From a virus, in the IMG/VR virus record IMGVR_UViG_3300010885_007382, positions 29,826-93,825 of that record: a stretch of DNA of 64,000 nucleotides; one strand, 5' to 3'. Of the stretch, positions 30,887-39,993 are shown piece after piece. Position 1 is the stretch's first letter. Each line of letters opens with the position of its first letter. The notes below the pieces were generated by a model that saw only the letters and a list, made by a program, of their open reading frames with translations, ran no database searches and was not told the DNA's origin. A program made the translations under genes and the position numbers.

Positions 30887-32099
30887 TGATCTCAAACTTT
30901 GGGAAGTAACGCACAAAAATATCCTTATGTGTATGTGGTGGTCTAATCTCTTTGATCTTCTTTACAATCTCATCATAAAAGTTCCATGCTAGTGGAACGA
31001 AGCATACTTTTGGTTTCTCAAAATGATTTAGTGTTAGATAAGATTGAGAGTAAATCGGAACAGACATACCTGGTGTAAAGTGTAATTGCTTGAGAGGATT
31101 ATCATCAACGATAAAGTCTGGACCTTCATTAGCAAAGTTCATTAGAGTGTTACCTTTAGCAGGAGCACCATAACCAACTACTGTATATCCTAATCCACGA
31201 TAGCCTCTGATTGTCTCAGCAAACTTATCAGCAATAAAGTAACACTTTTCAGCATAGTGAGTATATGTGTCAGGATCATACAAACCATAGTTTTCTTCTT
31301 CCACAATCTTCTTTTCAATATTCAACTTTGCTTCTTTGACTTTTGATATAACAAAGATAAGACTTCCACCATGAATTGGATGTTCTATAACATCGATAAG
31401 GTGTAGTCCGGCACGATTACACAAAGCTCTAGCTGACTTGATGTTATAAAATGATAGATGCTCGTGGTAGATTGTATCAAACTCACCATTGATAATCATA
31501 TCAGCCTGTGATACGGAACAGAACAATAGACTATCCTCATGCATACGTGGAGCAATGTTCTTTAGCAAAGATAACTGATCCGCATTATGAGCAAAGGCAT
31601 TCAAGCAAGTGATAACATCAAACTGCTTAGAACCAAACTCTTTGCCTGTAAAGAATCCACAGTGAACCGTATGATTGAGAGAAGATATTGGATGCAAGTT
31701 TTCAGCAGGATCAACGCCATATCTGGAGGCTCCCGTGCCACCCCATGCGTTTAGAAAACTACCGTCATTGCATCCAATATCTAACACTGACTCTGGTGTA
31801 GAGCCATATTTCTTTACGATCTGGTCAACTAGCCAATTGAAATACTCTAACGATGTTTTAGCTGTACCTGACACATAAGCATAATCCTTGAACATCAATT
31901 CAGGATTTACTTGATGTGTTAGTTGAACATGAAAGCAATGTTCACAGCGATTAATTGCTAGAGGAAATGTTTGCTCAGGTTCATTCTGTATCTTCTTATA
32001 AGAGTTAGCTAATGGTTGGGAATTGAGATCCAACACAGGAACTAAATCGGTAGAACCACATGCGATACATTCTGTAATAGGACGACATTCCCAATCCAT
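30879..32099 (-). CDS. Zinc-ribbon SAM methyltransferase (sugar C-methyltransferase type)
   Basis: 406 aa, three parts: N-terminal zinc-binding CxxC...CxxC (CIACGS, RCEHCFH), central class I SAM fold (VLDIGCNDGSFL) and a C-terminal Rossmann-like domain with YGAPAKGNTLMNF. This order is that of TylCIII/NovU-like nucleotide-sugar C-methyltransferases. It would methylate a keto-deoxy-sugar made by the 4,6-dehydratase at 32672. Substrate inferred from family and context. Confidence 0.87.
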   Translation of the reverse strand: MDWECRPITECIACGSTDLVPVLDLNSQPLANSYKKIQNEPEQTFPLAINRCEHCFHVQLTHQVNPELMFKDYAYVSGTAKTSLEYFNWLVDQIVKKYGSTPESVLDIGCNDGSFLNAWGGTGASRYGVDPAENLHPISSLNHTVHCGFFTGKEFGSKQFDVITCLNAFAHNADQLSLLKNIAPRMHEDSLLFCSVSQADMIINGEFDTIYHEHLSFYNIKSARALCNRAGLHLIDVIEHPIHGGSLIFVISKVKEAKLNIEKKIVEEENYGLYDPDTYTHYAEKCYFIADKFAETIRGYRGLGYTVVGYGAPAKGNTLMNFANEGPDFIVDDNPLKQLHFTPGMSVPIYSQSYLTLNHFEKPKVCFVPLAWNFYDEIVKKIKEIRPPHTHKDIFVRYFPKFEIND

Positions 32100-32102
32100 A
32101 GT

Positions 32103-32675
32103 TTACTCCTTAATCCAATACCATGCGTCTTGCTCAGGAAGATGAATTGGTGTTGCTCCCATCTCTTTAGCAAATTCATCAACCGCACGACCAACGCCTT
32201 CAATTACACGATAGTCATGGCCAGCAAATACTCCGCCCTTCTTAATCTTAGGCCAGTAGTTGCGACAGTCTGTTAGAACCTGAGCATACTCATGTAGACC
32301 GTCAATGAAGATAAAGTCAAACGCATTGTCTTGAAACAACGGAACAGCATCGTCGGATGTTAGACGATAATGCTTCCATCTATCACCAAACTCTGCGGTA
32401 CGACGACGCATATTTTCATACTTCTCGTCCTGTTGACGCTGACTGATATAACCTTCTGGATACCAATCTTGATATGCCTGATAAGGATCCACACCATATA
32501 GCTTCAAGTCTGGTCTATTCTTGAGAAAGAACCAACTCGTTGGTGCTTCATCAACACCGATTTCAATACCAACAGGATTAACAAAGTCCTTTAGTAATGG
32601 AAGAACATCTTTACCAGATACCCATTGTGGGTCTGGCATAGGATCAATAATTGTATATGTTACACCGTTACTCAT
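32103..32675 (-). CDS. Class I SAM-dependent methyltransferase
   Basis: 190 aa. GIEIGVDEAPTS motif I, LYGVDPY acidic loop, and FDFIFIDGLHEY with AGHDY behind it, as in Methyltransf_24. Often acts on sugars in such clusters. Overlaps the dehydratase gene by 4 nt. Confidence 0.82.
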   Translation of the reverse strand: MSNGVTYTIIDPMPDPQWVSGKDVLPLLKDFVNPVGIEIGVDEAPTSWFFLKNRPDLKLYGVDPYQAYQDWYPEGYISQRQQDEKYENMRRRTAEFGDRWKHYRLTSDDAVPLFQDNAFDFIFIDGLHEYAQVLTDCRNYWPKIKKGGVFAGHDYRVIEGVGRAVDEFAKEMGATPIHLPEQDAWYWIKE

Positions 32676-33718
32676 TCTGTCACCTCAATCCATTCTGGGT
32701 TAGCAAGTGACCAGTCGACCACTTCTTTGATACGCTCACGCAATGTATATTTCGGTTCCCAACCAAGTGATTTCATATACTCACCTGATAGACCATAACG
32801 CAAGTCATGACCTGGACGTGAAGAATGGAAGTCAACCATTTCATAGTTTAGTTCTTTGCCTTCTGCGCCAGCAACATACTTAGCTAGTTCTAGATTGTTG
32901 ATTTCTTCTTTACCAACAACATTGAACTTAGGACACTTAGCTCCACCATAATCAGGCTCATGAACTTTAGCAACCTGCTCTGGTGATAGATGTAGTAGGA
33001 AATACATAGCATCAGCAACATCAGCCGCATGAATATAGAAACGTGAACCAGGAACAGTCTTTGATGGATCTGAATGGATCGTAACAGTTTCTTCATTGCG
33101 AACCTTACGAATACACATTGGTAAGAACTTCTCTGGATGCTGACGCTGACCAAAGACATTCATTGTATGTGTAATGAAGATAGGCAACTTGTATGTGTTC
33201 TCGAACGAAACACACATCTCTTCACCAGCAGCCTTAGACGCCGAATAAGGATTAGTTGAGTTGTAACGATCACGTTCTCCATATGTAATTGTACCAGGAG
33301 CAGGACCGAATACTTCGTCGGTGCTGAAATAGACGAACCTCTTTAGATTGGAACATTTGCGGGCAAAGTTTAGAATATTTACTGTGCCGACAACATTGTC
33401 CATAACGAATGACATTGGATCTTCAATAGAGCGGTCAACGTGTGACGACGCTGCCATGTGTAAGATGTAATCAACATCACCAATAAAGTTTTGCTGTAAT
33501 GATGTAACTTCGGCACGAAGATCACCATACACAACTTTTACTCTCTTGCGTGTTGCCACATCATAACGACGAACAACATCATCAAGACGATTTAGATTGC
33601 CAGAGTAATCTAGGCGATCTAACGATACAATGTTCCAATCAGTTTTCTGAAGGAACAAGTCAATAACGTGGTGACCGATAAACCCGGCACCACCTGTAAC
33701 CAATAGTGTTTTACTCAT
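32672..33718 (-). CDS. rfbB: dTDP-glucose 4,6-dehydratase-like
   Basis: 348 aa from the ATG at 33718 (an ATG 6 nt upstream is equally possible). GGAGFIGHH at 8-16, STDEVFG (Asp-Glu of the dehydratase), YSASKAAGE with catalytic Tyr/Lys, and a TMNVFGQRQHPEKF stretch. Makes a 4-keto-6-deoxy sugar. Supplies the C-methyltransferase downstream. Overlaps the preceding gene by 8 nt. Confidence 0.88.
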   Translation of the reverse strand: MSKTLLVTGGAGFIGHHVIDLFLQKTDWNIVSLDRLDYSGNLNRLDDVVRRYDVATRKRVKVVYGDLRAEVTSLQQNFIGDVDYILHMAASSHVDRSIEDPMSFVMDNVVGTVNILNFARKCSNLKRFVYFSTDEVFGPAPGTITYGERDRYNSTNPYSASKAAGEEMCVSFENTYKLPIFITHTMNVFGQRQHPEKFLPMCIRKVRNEETVTIHSDPSKTVPGSRFYIHAADVADAMYFLLHLSPEQVAKVHEPDYGGAKCPKFNVVGKEEINNLELAKYVAGAEGKELNYEMVDFHSSRPGHDLRYGLSGEYMKSLGWEPKYTLRERIKEVVDWSLANPEWIEVTE

Positions 33719-34421
33719 TTTCATAGACTCCCACGGGTGAGACATAACCTTCTACGCCAATCTTTTCCACTTCATAAAGTAAATCTTTAGGAATGTTTTT
33801 GTAATAAGAGTTTTCAGCATCGATACCGAGACTGGCGCAATCGGCAGCAATGTTTCTGATAACCTCTCTGTAGTTATCTAGTAGAGCATAATCCATGTGC
33901 CAGCAACGCACAACAAACAAACCTGTAAGACCGATTTGATCTTTCACAGGACTATTTGATGGGTGATGCTTCACAAAGACATACTTGTTTTCATAAGCAG
34001 GATCACTCCACTTAAAGTTTTCATTAATCTTATACCTACCAGATAACTTACAGATACGCTTTGCCTTGATGTTCTTATACTCTGTCTCTAGAAAAGTAGA
34101 AACAAACAGAAACATAGAACGAGTTTCGGCAATACTATTACCAATACCATACTGAGCGATGTTCTGTGATATCTCAGCAATACCAGGAATATGACCTGTG
34201 AAAGCCATACGAACACCATGATCTTTCAACCAGTCAAGTTTCTCTTCCTCGATAGGTAGATAAGATCCATCAATTAAGTATTTTATATTATTTGGTACCT
34301 GTTTGTCAATAGATAAAATGGTCTCTTGTGTCTGTTCCCATCTAACATCATTAGAGTAGAGGGAACGACCAGTCACATTCATAGCACTATTGATGAAGAA
34401 TACTACATCAGTCTCTTCCAT
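33711..34421 (-). CDS. Hypothetical, possible glycosyltransferase
   Basis: 236 aa. The segment KRICKLSGRYKI resembles the 'KLSGRY' core of phage/WavE-like proteins in LPS clusters. A VFFINSAMN start and INE-rich middle. No DxD pair is certain. Sits inside the sugar operon with a 1-nt overlap to the oxygenase gene. Confidence 0.6.
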   Translation of the reverse strand: MEETDVVFFINSAMNVTGRSLYSNDVRWEQTQETILSIDKQVPNNIKYLIDGSYLPIEEEKLDWLKDHGVRMAFTGHIPGIAEISQNIAQYGIGNSIAETRSMFLFVSTFLETEYKNIKAKRICKLSGRYKINENFKWSDPAYENKYVFVKHHPSNSPVKDQIGLTGLFVVRCWHMDYALLDNYREVIRNIAADCASLGIDAENSYYKNIPKDLLYEVEKIGVEGYVSPVGVYENE

Positions 34422-35221
34422 TATTTGTCTCCTGCATGAAACTTGTCTGCCGTAGCAACATTGGATCTATCTCGGATTAGTTGCTCAATCTCTGGATTAC
34501 CTTCTTGTTCTTTTGTAGGAGCAAACAATGCTTTACCACGAGGATCAGCACCAACAGGAGCAGGCTGAACATAGTAAGCAGCAAGAGATTTGCGAACAAC
34601 ACCTTCTGGACACTTTAGTTCTTTAGGAAGACCATGCCAGCTATTCTGTGTTGTGTCAAAGATAACGGCACGATTGAATTTGTTTTCAACTGTCTTTACC
34701 AAATTCTTCGGGCGTCTCTTTTCTGAATCGTGTGTCCATAGCTCTAGGCCGCCTTCCCATTCTGTCTTCCAGTCTGGCGTCATATAGATAATGATGTTCA
34801 GTTTGCGCTGTTCACCAAGTTTAGGATGAATGTTGTAATCAAGGTGAACATTGTTCTTGCCACCTTTGGTATGCATATGCCATCCACCACCATTCAGACC
34901 ATAATCCATCCATAACTCAGTTGTATTGGGATTGCCAATAAGACCTCTGACATTAAACAGAAAGTTGAAACGACCAAGCATAGTGAATACTTGATACGTT
35001 AGCTTAGGAAACTTGTCCCATTTGTTGAAGACTTTCTTGTTCTCAATAGCATTGTTATAGTAGCCAAGAGAAGGATCGTTGTAATCTGGAAACTCATTAG
35101 CCAATTGTTCTGCTACGTGTGGCAAAAAGAAATCATCAATAACTACGTGATTAAAAGGTAGACCTCTATTATACTGTTGTGTCACTTCCATCCAATTGAT
35201 GTATCGTGTCATATTACCCAT
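34421..35221 (-). CDS. 2OG-Fe(II) oxygenase (PF13640 type)
   Basis: 266 aa. His126-x-Asp128 in HLDYN, distal His196 in NSWHGLP and Arg210 in VRKSLAAYY; WEGGLELW lies between them. Compared with the other four oxygenases it is longer and of a different branch. In the sugar operon it may hydroxylate a sugar or lipid. The start could be the ATG 9 nt later. Confidence 0.88.
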   Translation of the reverse strand: MGNMTRYINWMEVTQQYNRGLPFNHVVIDDFFLPHVAEQLANEFPDYNDPSLGYYNNAIENKKVFNKWDKFPKLTYQVFTMLGRFNFLFNVRGLIGNPNTTELWMDYGLNGGGWHMHTKGGKNNVHLDYNIHPKLGEQRKLNIIIYMTPDWKTEWEGGLELWTHDSEKRRPKNLVKTVENKFNRAVIFDTTQNSWHGLPKELKCPEGVVRKSLAAYYVQPAPVGADPRGKALFAPTKEQEGNPEIEQLIRDRSNVATADKFHAGDK

Positions 35222-35942
35222 TTTTATAAGCCCTTATCGTCTGTTGAACATCTGAATACTGATAGTCCAAACCAAAGTTCTCTTTCATATACTTCGGAAA
35301 GAACTCTCGCATGAGATATTCCATCTCTCTGAAACCGTCTTCTTTATTGTATGTGCTTTCATCAGGCAGCATATGTCTAACAGTTGTTTCATGGACAACA
35401 TGGGCAGATGCTTGTAAATAATAGCATAAGACTTTATCAATACCCCAATCCGATGCTTCATATCTGTATGCGTCTAAAAAACGAAGAACCTTACGATAGA
35501 TATCATTACGAAAGAATGGCACACCTAGTTCAATAAAGTTAGTTTCTGTAAAAGCAAACTCTGGGTTATGCTTGAGGCAATCATATGTCTGAAATGAGGT
35601 TGTTGATTGTTGAAACAATCTGAAATCATAACGCCGAGCATATGCTAGTGACTTGTTGATTGACTGAATGTCGGTAGCATAATCATCATCCCATACACCA
35701 ATGTAATCATAATCTTCCCAGTTGATAATCTTTGAAACTTCAGGAGCAAGATTCCACTTTAGACCTTTACGGCGAATTATGTAGTCATATGTTCCTGGTT
35801 CTGGCTGAAAGTCATTATAGACTACCACACAAGTTTCATATGTGCGTTCTGGCTTTGTATAGCGCCAATGATTATCTTTATCATAATCTTCATGAAAGTA
35901 GATCGGACGACCTGTGGGAGTAATGATTAGGGCTTTATTCAT
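35214..35942 (-). CDS. DUF707-like glycosyltransferase candidate
   Basis: 242 aa from the ATG at 35942 (ATGA overlap). 'VVVYNDF', then YIGVWDDDY as a DxD-like centre and FTETNFIELGVPFF, the layout of DUF707-type proteins. Later SDWGIDKVLCYYL. Likely transfers a sugar within the same glycan pathway; donor unknown. Confidence 0.68.
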   Translation of the reverse strand: MNKALIITPTGRPIYFHEDYDKDNHWRYTKPERTYETCVVVYNDFQPEPGTYDYIIRRKGLKWNLAPEVSKIINWEDYDYIGVWDDDYATDIQSINKSLAYARRYDFRLFQQSTTSFQTYDCLKHNPEFAFTETNFIELGVPFFRNDIYRKVLRFLDAYRYEASDWGIDKVLCYYLQASAHVVHETTVRHMLPDESTYNKEDGFREMEYLMREFFPKYMKENFGLDYQYSDVQQTIRAYKNG

Positions 35943-36814
35943 TTGTTGATCACACCTTGATATACATTTTGTTGAAACCAATCTAGGAAGTTATCAGGAT
36001 TGAAGTTTCTGATAAACTCATCATCTCTAAACATAGGCTGTAGATAGTATTGGTTGTATGCGTCCTTGTTAGTATGTAGTCTAATGATAGCATCAAAGAA
36101 CTCTTGTTCGCTAGAATAGTCATAACGGTTAATGAATGCTCTTGGATTGAAATCTAGTGCCGCAGTTGGACTACCCCAATAGATTGGAACAGTCTTAGCA
36201 CAAAGAGCCTCAAATAGTTTCTCGGTACAGTAGCCAGGATAAGAACTATTCTCAAAGCAAAGATTGAAACGATACTTGCTCATAAACTTTACTTTTTCAG
36301 CAACGCTTTCAGGCCGCCATCCTTCATACATATTATTGAATAGAGGACCAGCGGAATCTACCTGATCAACCTTTGATAGAATGCCGAAGTAATCGTTACG
36401 ATACTTACATCCAGGATTCTTTACAACAAATGAACAGAACTTTTTTGTGTTGAAATCATCCTCATGTCTTGCTTCTCTATTCTGCCAAATCTTATGGTCA
36501 AACTCATAGATTAGATAGAGAGGCAAACGAAACATTCTACTTGTTGTAGGATGGTCAAATGAAATAGAAAAGTTACATCTGTAATCAGACGGACGCTGGT
36601 TCTCACCTGTGTAGAAGATACGAACACAATTCTGATATCTTAGATTACTTTCACCAAAGTTTCTATCACCAAATATAAGATAATCCGGGCGCTCATCGTC
36701 CCGGACTATCTCAAATCGTTTTGATAACAGACTAGTAAAATATTCTTTGGCACCATCAAAGGTATCAGCAAAGCCTAGTCTTAGTGTGTTTTTAGAGTTA
36801 TCACTTCCTCGCAT
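35939..36814 (-). CDS. GT10 fucosyltransferase-like protein
   Basis: 291 aa. The C-terminal donor motif 'NLCFENSSYPGYCTEKLFEAL' region (split here: FENSS, GYCTEKL, TVPIYWG) is the alpha-1,3/4-fucosyltransferase signature. Would attach fucose or a similar deoxy sugar. Overlaps its upstream neighbour by 34 nt. Confidence 0.85.
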   Translation of the reverse strand: MRGSDNSKNTLRLGFADTFDGAKEYFTSLLSKRFEIVRDDERPDYLIFGDRNFGESNLRYQNCVRIFYTGENQRPSDYRCNFSISFDHPTTSRMFRLPLYLIYEFDHKIWQNREARHEDDFNTKKFCSFVVKNPGCKYRNDYFGILSKVDQVDSAGPLFNNMYEGWRPESVAEKVKFMSKYRFNLCFENSSYPGYCTEKLFEALCAKTVPIYWGSPTAALDFNPRAFINRYDYSSEQEFFDAIIRLHTNKDAYNQYYLQPMFRDDEFIRNFNPDNFLDWFQQNVYQGVINK

Positions 36815-37719
36815 TTTCCATCACCATATACTTTCTCAACAAGGTCTCTAATAGCAGGAACACGATCCCATTGATGGACAATCGTGAAAGGTATGTATTC
36901 GTTTGTCACAAGGTCATCTTTTATGATAGGCTGTGTGTCTTTATACACTTTTATATATTCGTCAAGTTTAGACGGGTCTTGTCTAACAATCTGTCCAATG
37001 TCACCAGCACCAGCTTTGATTGCTTCTAGTGTCGTTCCAAGTTGAACAGCCCAACCACTCTCATTACTTGTTCTAATAATCTCCAATTCATAAGCAGCCA
37101 TGCTAATGATAAAGTTGAACACAGCCTGGTCAACAATAGGAATAGGACGATTGACTGACTGAAAGAAAATCTGAATTAGAAGGTCTCTAACCTCATCAGC
37201 AAATCCAGCAATTGTTCCTACATTGTAAATCAACTTATCTTTCAACTCATCATACACCAATGGACCGAATGTGTCAAGTAGATTTTTACTACCCCACGGC
37301 TCATCTTTGTATGCCAATCCTTCTGAGGCACACACCATAGATGCCGCACCATACAACAACTTGCTTTCAAGAAATTCTGTTGGATCTTTCTGAAAGATAA
37401 CATCACGGGTATCAGTGACGGTGACAAAACGGTATTCATCTTTGTTCTTGCGTAGGAAATCCCAGATGAAAATGAAACGTTCTACATGTGGAGGAATGTT
37501 GTTTTCTGTTTTAGCAATGCCACCATCTTCGGTACGATTGCCATAAGCATAAACTTTTACATCTTCTTCCACAAGTTTCTTTACTGTATCGCCTGACATG
37601 TTTGTAGCAACTAAAACAATGTCACCTTTGAAACCAGTCTTCTTGATTGAATTGACCCAATAACGCAACTGATTCCAATTGTAGTTACTGGCTCCGCCTA
37701 TGATTAGGTCTTTAGCCAT
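36781..37719 (-). CDS. Glycosyltransferase-like protein (GT-A type)
   Basis: 312 aa. FVTVTDTRDVIFQKDP contains a DTRD acidic centre like the DxD of GT8/GT77-type enzymes; YNVGTIAGF and IVHQWDR close the fold. Overlaps the GT2 gene by 16 nt. The sugar is not known. Confidence 0.72.
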   Translation of the reverse strand: MAKDLIIGGASNYNWNQLRYWVNSIKKTGFKGDIVLVATNMSGDTVKKLVEEDVKVYAYGNRTEDGGIAKTENNIPPHVERFIFIWDFLRKNKDEYRFVTVTDTRDVIFQKDPTEFLESKLLYGAASMVCASEGLAYKDEPWGSKNLLDTFGPLVYDELKDKLIYNVGTIAGFADEVRDLLIQIFFQSVNRPIPIVDQAVFNFIISMAAYELEIIRTSNESGWAVQLGTTLEAIKAGAGDIGQIVRQDPSKLDEYIKVYKDTQPIIKDDLVTNEYIPFTIVHQWDRVPAIRDLVEKVYGDGKCEEVITLKTH

Positions 37720-38453
37720 GGATACTTCCCTTCATAATATGCTTGTTGTGTTTTGTTACCTGTCTCGAAAAACTCTTTTGTTACTGAATTAGGATTACCA
37801 TCTAAACGATAGCATAGTGTATGTTTACCGTTTGTATCAAACTTAGCTTGATCTTTAACAGCATGAAGAAACATACGATCACCACCCCAACCAGAATGCC
37901 AGAGATGACAAGTCTTTTGGATAAACTCTCTCTTGAAACAGAATGATGATGTATCGATTAGGTATTGTGGTCCGTGCGGTGAGTGGCGTGACATGAAAAT
38001 CGGCCATTTACCGAGACTTTCACAATTGTCGTCCAATAGATACGTCCGCTCAGGGTTGAAAATCTTACGGAGGGAGAAAGAAAAATCGAGGTTCTTACTT
38101 TCGATTGTTTCGATAAGTGTTTGAACATGATTAGGCTCATACCAGTTGTCTTCATCAAGGAAGAGAATGTAATCCGAATTGATTAGATGTGGATAAGCAG
38201 CATAGATACGATGACCATAAAAGTTGCCGCCAGTCTTGCCAGTGTTCTCTGGAGCAATGACAATCTGTGTTCCTGATCGATCGGGTTGCCCAAGTTGTTC
38301 ATATACTGGTGTAGCGTATTCACGACCATCAATAACAATGAGATGATTACACTTGTATGTCTGATTACTAACACTTTCTACAGCGTCAATAAGTTTTGAT
38401 GATCCAATAGTAGGCGTGATTACAGTAACGGGTTTTTCAATCACTAGTTTCAT
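37704..38453 (-). CDS. GT2 family glycosyltransferase
   Basis: 249 aa. VTVITPTIG start, NQTY, and LFLDEDNWYEP (DxD equivalent) followed by a CFKREF and GWGGDRMF acceptor part: GT2 fold. First gene of the sugar operon, immediately after the Hsp20 terminator; its own promoter is not obvious, so read-through or a weak site must serve it. Confidence 0.88.
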   Translation of the reverse strand: MKLVIEKPVTVITPTIGSSKLIDAVESVSNQTYKCNHLIVIDGREYATPVYEQLGQPDRSGTQIVIAPENTGKTGGNFYGHRIYAAYPHLINSDYILFLDEDNWYEPNHVQTLIETIESKNLDFSFSLRKIFNPERTYLLDDNCESLGKWPIFMSRHSPHGPQYLIDTSSFCFKREFIQKTCHLWHSGWGGDRMFLHAVKDQAKFDTNGKHTLCYRLDGNPNSVTKEFFETGNKTQQAYYEGKYPWLKT

Positions 38454-38460
38454 AATAACC

Positions 38461-38498
38461 TCATAAAGAAGAACGGGGCTTGATAACAGAGGCCCCGT
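38461..38498 (-). terminator. Rho-independent terminator behind Hsp20
   Basis: Minus strand ACGGGGC - 12-nt loop - GCCCCGT followed by TCTTCTTTATG. Strong stem, imperfect T run. Separates Hsp20 from the sugar operon. Confidence 0.88.
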
Positions 38499-38509
38499 CC
38501 ATGTTATAC

Positions 38510-39031
38510 TTATTTAGGTGTCATTGTATCAGCGATTTTCTGTAGTCCCTGAGTCCACGCTTTTGTGCCCTCAGTGAGTAGGTGTTTGGTCGTCTCCTGA
38601 ACACCGAACGGATCCAAGATGTCGATTTTCTTGGCTTTCTTCTCTTCGGGGATAAAACGTTCAAGAGCAATTTTAAGTAGACCATTGACTAACTCCGCAT
38701 TCTTTACCACTACAGTGTCAGCAAGTGTAAACTGGCGAGTAAAGGCACGATTGGCGATACCTTGATAGATGTAATCATTATCAGTGGCATCGTGTTTACC
38801 TGTTACTGTCAGTGTGTCATCTTTCAATTCAATATCAAGATCAGTCTTACCAAAGCCAGCCACAGCCATTTCAATCACGAAATGTTCATCATCGACCTTC
38901 TTGATGTTGTATGGTGGGTATGCTGGAATCTTAGGCAGGGCTTCTGATGCTTCACGGAGTCGATCAAAGATAGTCTCGAAACCGATAGCGTTCTTGTATA
39001 GATTGTTATTAAATTCTCTAAATGCGTTCAT
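38510..39031 (-). CDS. hsp20: Small heat-shock protein Hsp20
   Basis: 173 aa. Alpha-crystallin domain about residues 42-135: IKKVDDEHFVIEMAVAGFGK, then LTVTGKH, a flexible loop and FTLADTVVV, with a GLLKIAL strand and an IDI tail. ATP-independent chaperone, common in cyanophages and other T4-like phages, thought to aid virion assembly. Own promoter and terminator, so a single-gene unit. Confidence 0.92.
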   Translation of the reverse strand: MNAFREFNNNLYKNAIGFETIFDRLREASEALPKIPAYPPYNIKKVDDEHFVIEMAVAGFGKTDLDIELKDDTLTVTGKHDATDNDYIYQGIANRAFTRQFTLADTVVVKNAELVNGLLKIALERFIPEEKKAKKIDILDPFGVQETTKHLLTEGTKAWTQGLQKIADTMTPK

Positions 39032-39087
39032 GTTGTTCTCCTATTAAGCGAGATATAACGACGATACCTTTCGGCTACCGTCATTAC

Positions 39088-39117
39088 ATTATATAGTAAT
39101 TGTCATATATTTGTCAA
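39088..39117 (-). promoter_or_regulatory. Sigma70-type promoter for Hsp20
   Basis: Minus strand TTGACA (39112-39117); TATAAT (39088-39093) after 18 bp or TATATA (39090-39095) after 16 bp. Located between the tail-fibre-like gene end and Hsp20. Confidence 0.75.
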
Positions 39118-39120
39118 GGG

Positions 39121-39993
39121 TTATTGTGCAATTTCCTGTAAGAATACCTGAGAGATAGCAACCTCATAACTACCTTGTCCTGCGGAATTGATTGTTCGAT
39201 TTAAATAGAATGAAGAGGCACCAGTTCCTGCTGATTGTATCATTAATTTATAAGTTATTGCTGATGTGGTCGCAGGTGAATCCAAATACATAAAAGTAGT
39301 TGTCATAGGCGTAGAAGCATTATCCGCATCATAACCAGGATTCCAAACACCCGACCAATAATTAGCATCTGTGGTATTAGTACCAATCATCGTATCAACG
39401 CCGCCGACACTTCGGTATAATCTAAAGATAGTATCGTGAACCACTTCATAACTTATACAATAAGTAACTAATACATTACTTGTAGCTGATCTTGGTGTTA
39501 TTGTTGTATTGAGTGATGTAATATAGGCTCCTGTAGATCCAGCAGTGGCAAAACTATAAACATCTTTTGAGTCAACACGATTATACACTAATTGAACAGC
39601 AACACCAGGAGCAGCAAAACTTGAGGTTGCTGCAATTCTACTCGCCCGAACAACATTTGTTGCTGTCACATTACCGGAAGTTGTATTACCTGTAACTGTT
39701 AATGTATTATTAACCGTTACTGTATTTGCGATAAGAGATCCTGTTGTAATTGCGTTTGCTGATGATAGAGCAATGATAGTATTGACTGATACTGTATTAG
39801 CAACGATATCTATTGCTGAGACACGACCATTAGCATCAATGTCAAACTTTGTATTACCATCAACATTCAATTTAAAAAGTCTTGAACTAGCATTGGCACC
39901 AAAACCCATAGTTGAAATGCTCATAGCAATACCATTGTAGGTATTAGTATTGCTCATCCATACCTGAGCCATGTTTGCTATTGATACTGTCAT
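39121..39993 (-). CDS. Probable tail-fibre or other virion protein
   Basis: 290 aa, low in charge, rich in Thr, Ser, Asn, Ala and Val. Residues 50-115 repeat a short NTVTVNNTLTVTGN-like strand pattern seen in phage fibre shafts; the C-terminal half (from about 125) looks like a compact beta head. Preceded, with an ATGA overlap, by another Gly/Ala-rich protein. Receptor-binding role is inference from composition. Confidence 0.65.
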   Translation of the reverse strand: MTVSIANMAQVWMSNTNTYNGIAMSISTMGFGANASSRLFKLNVDGNTKFDIDANGRVSAIDIVANTVSVNTIIALSSANAITTGSLIANTVTVNNTLTVTGNTTSGNVTATNVVRASRIAATSSFAAPGVAVQLVYNRVDSKDVYSFATAGSTGAYITSLNTTITPRSATSNVLVTYCISYEVVHDTIFRLYRSVGGVDTMIGTNTTDANYWSGVWNPGYDADNASTPMTTTFMYLDSPATTSAITYKLMIQSAGTGASSFYLNRTINSAGQGSYEVAISQVFLQEIAQ

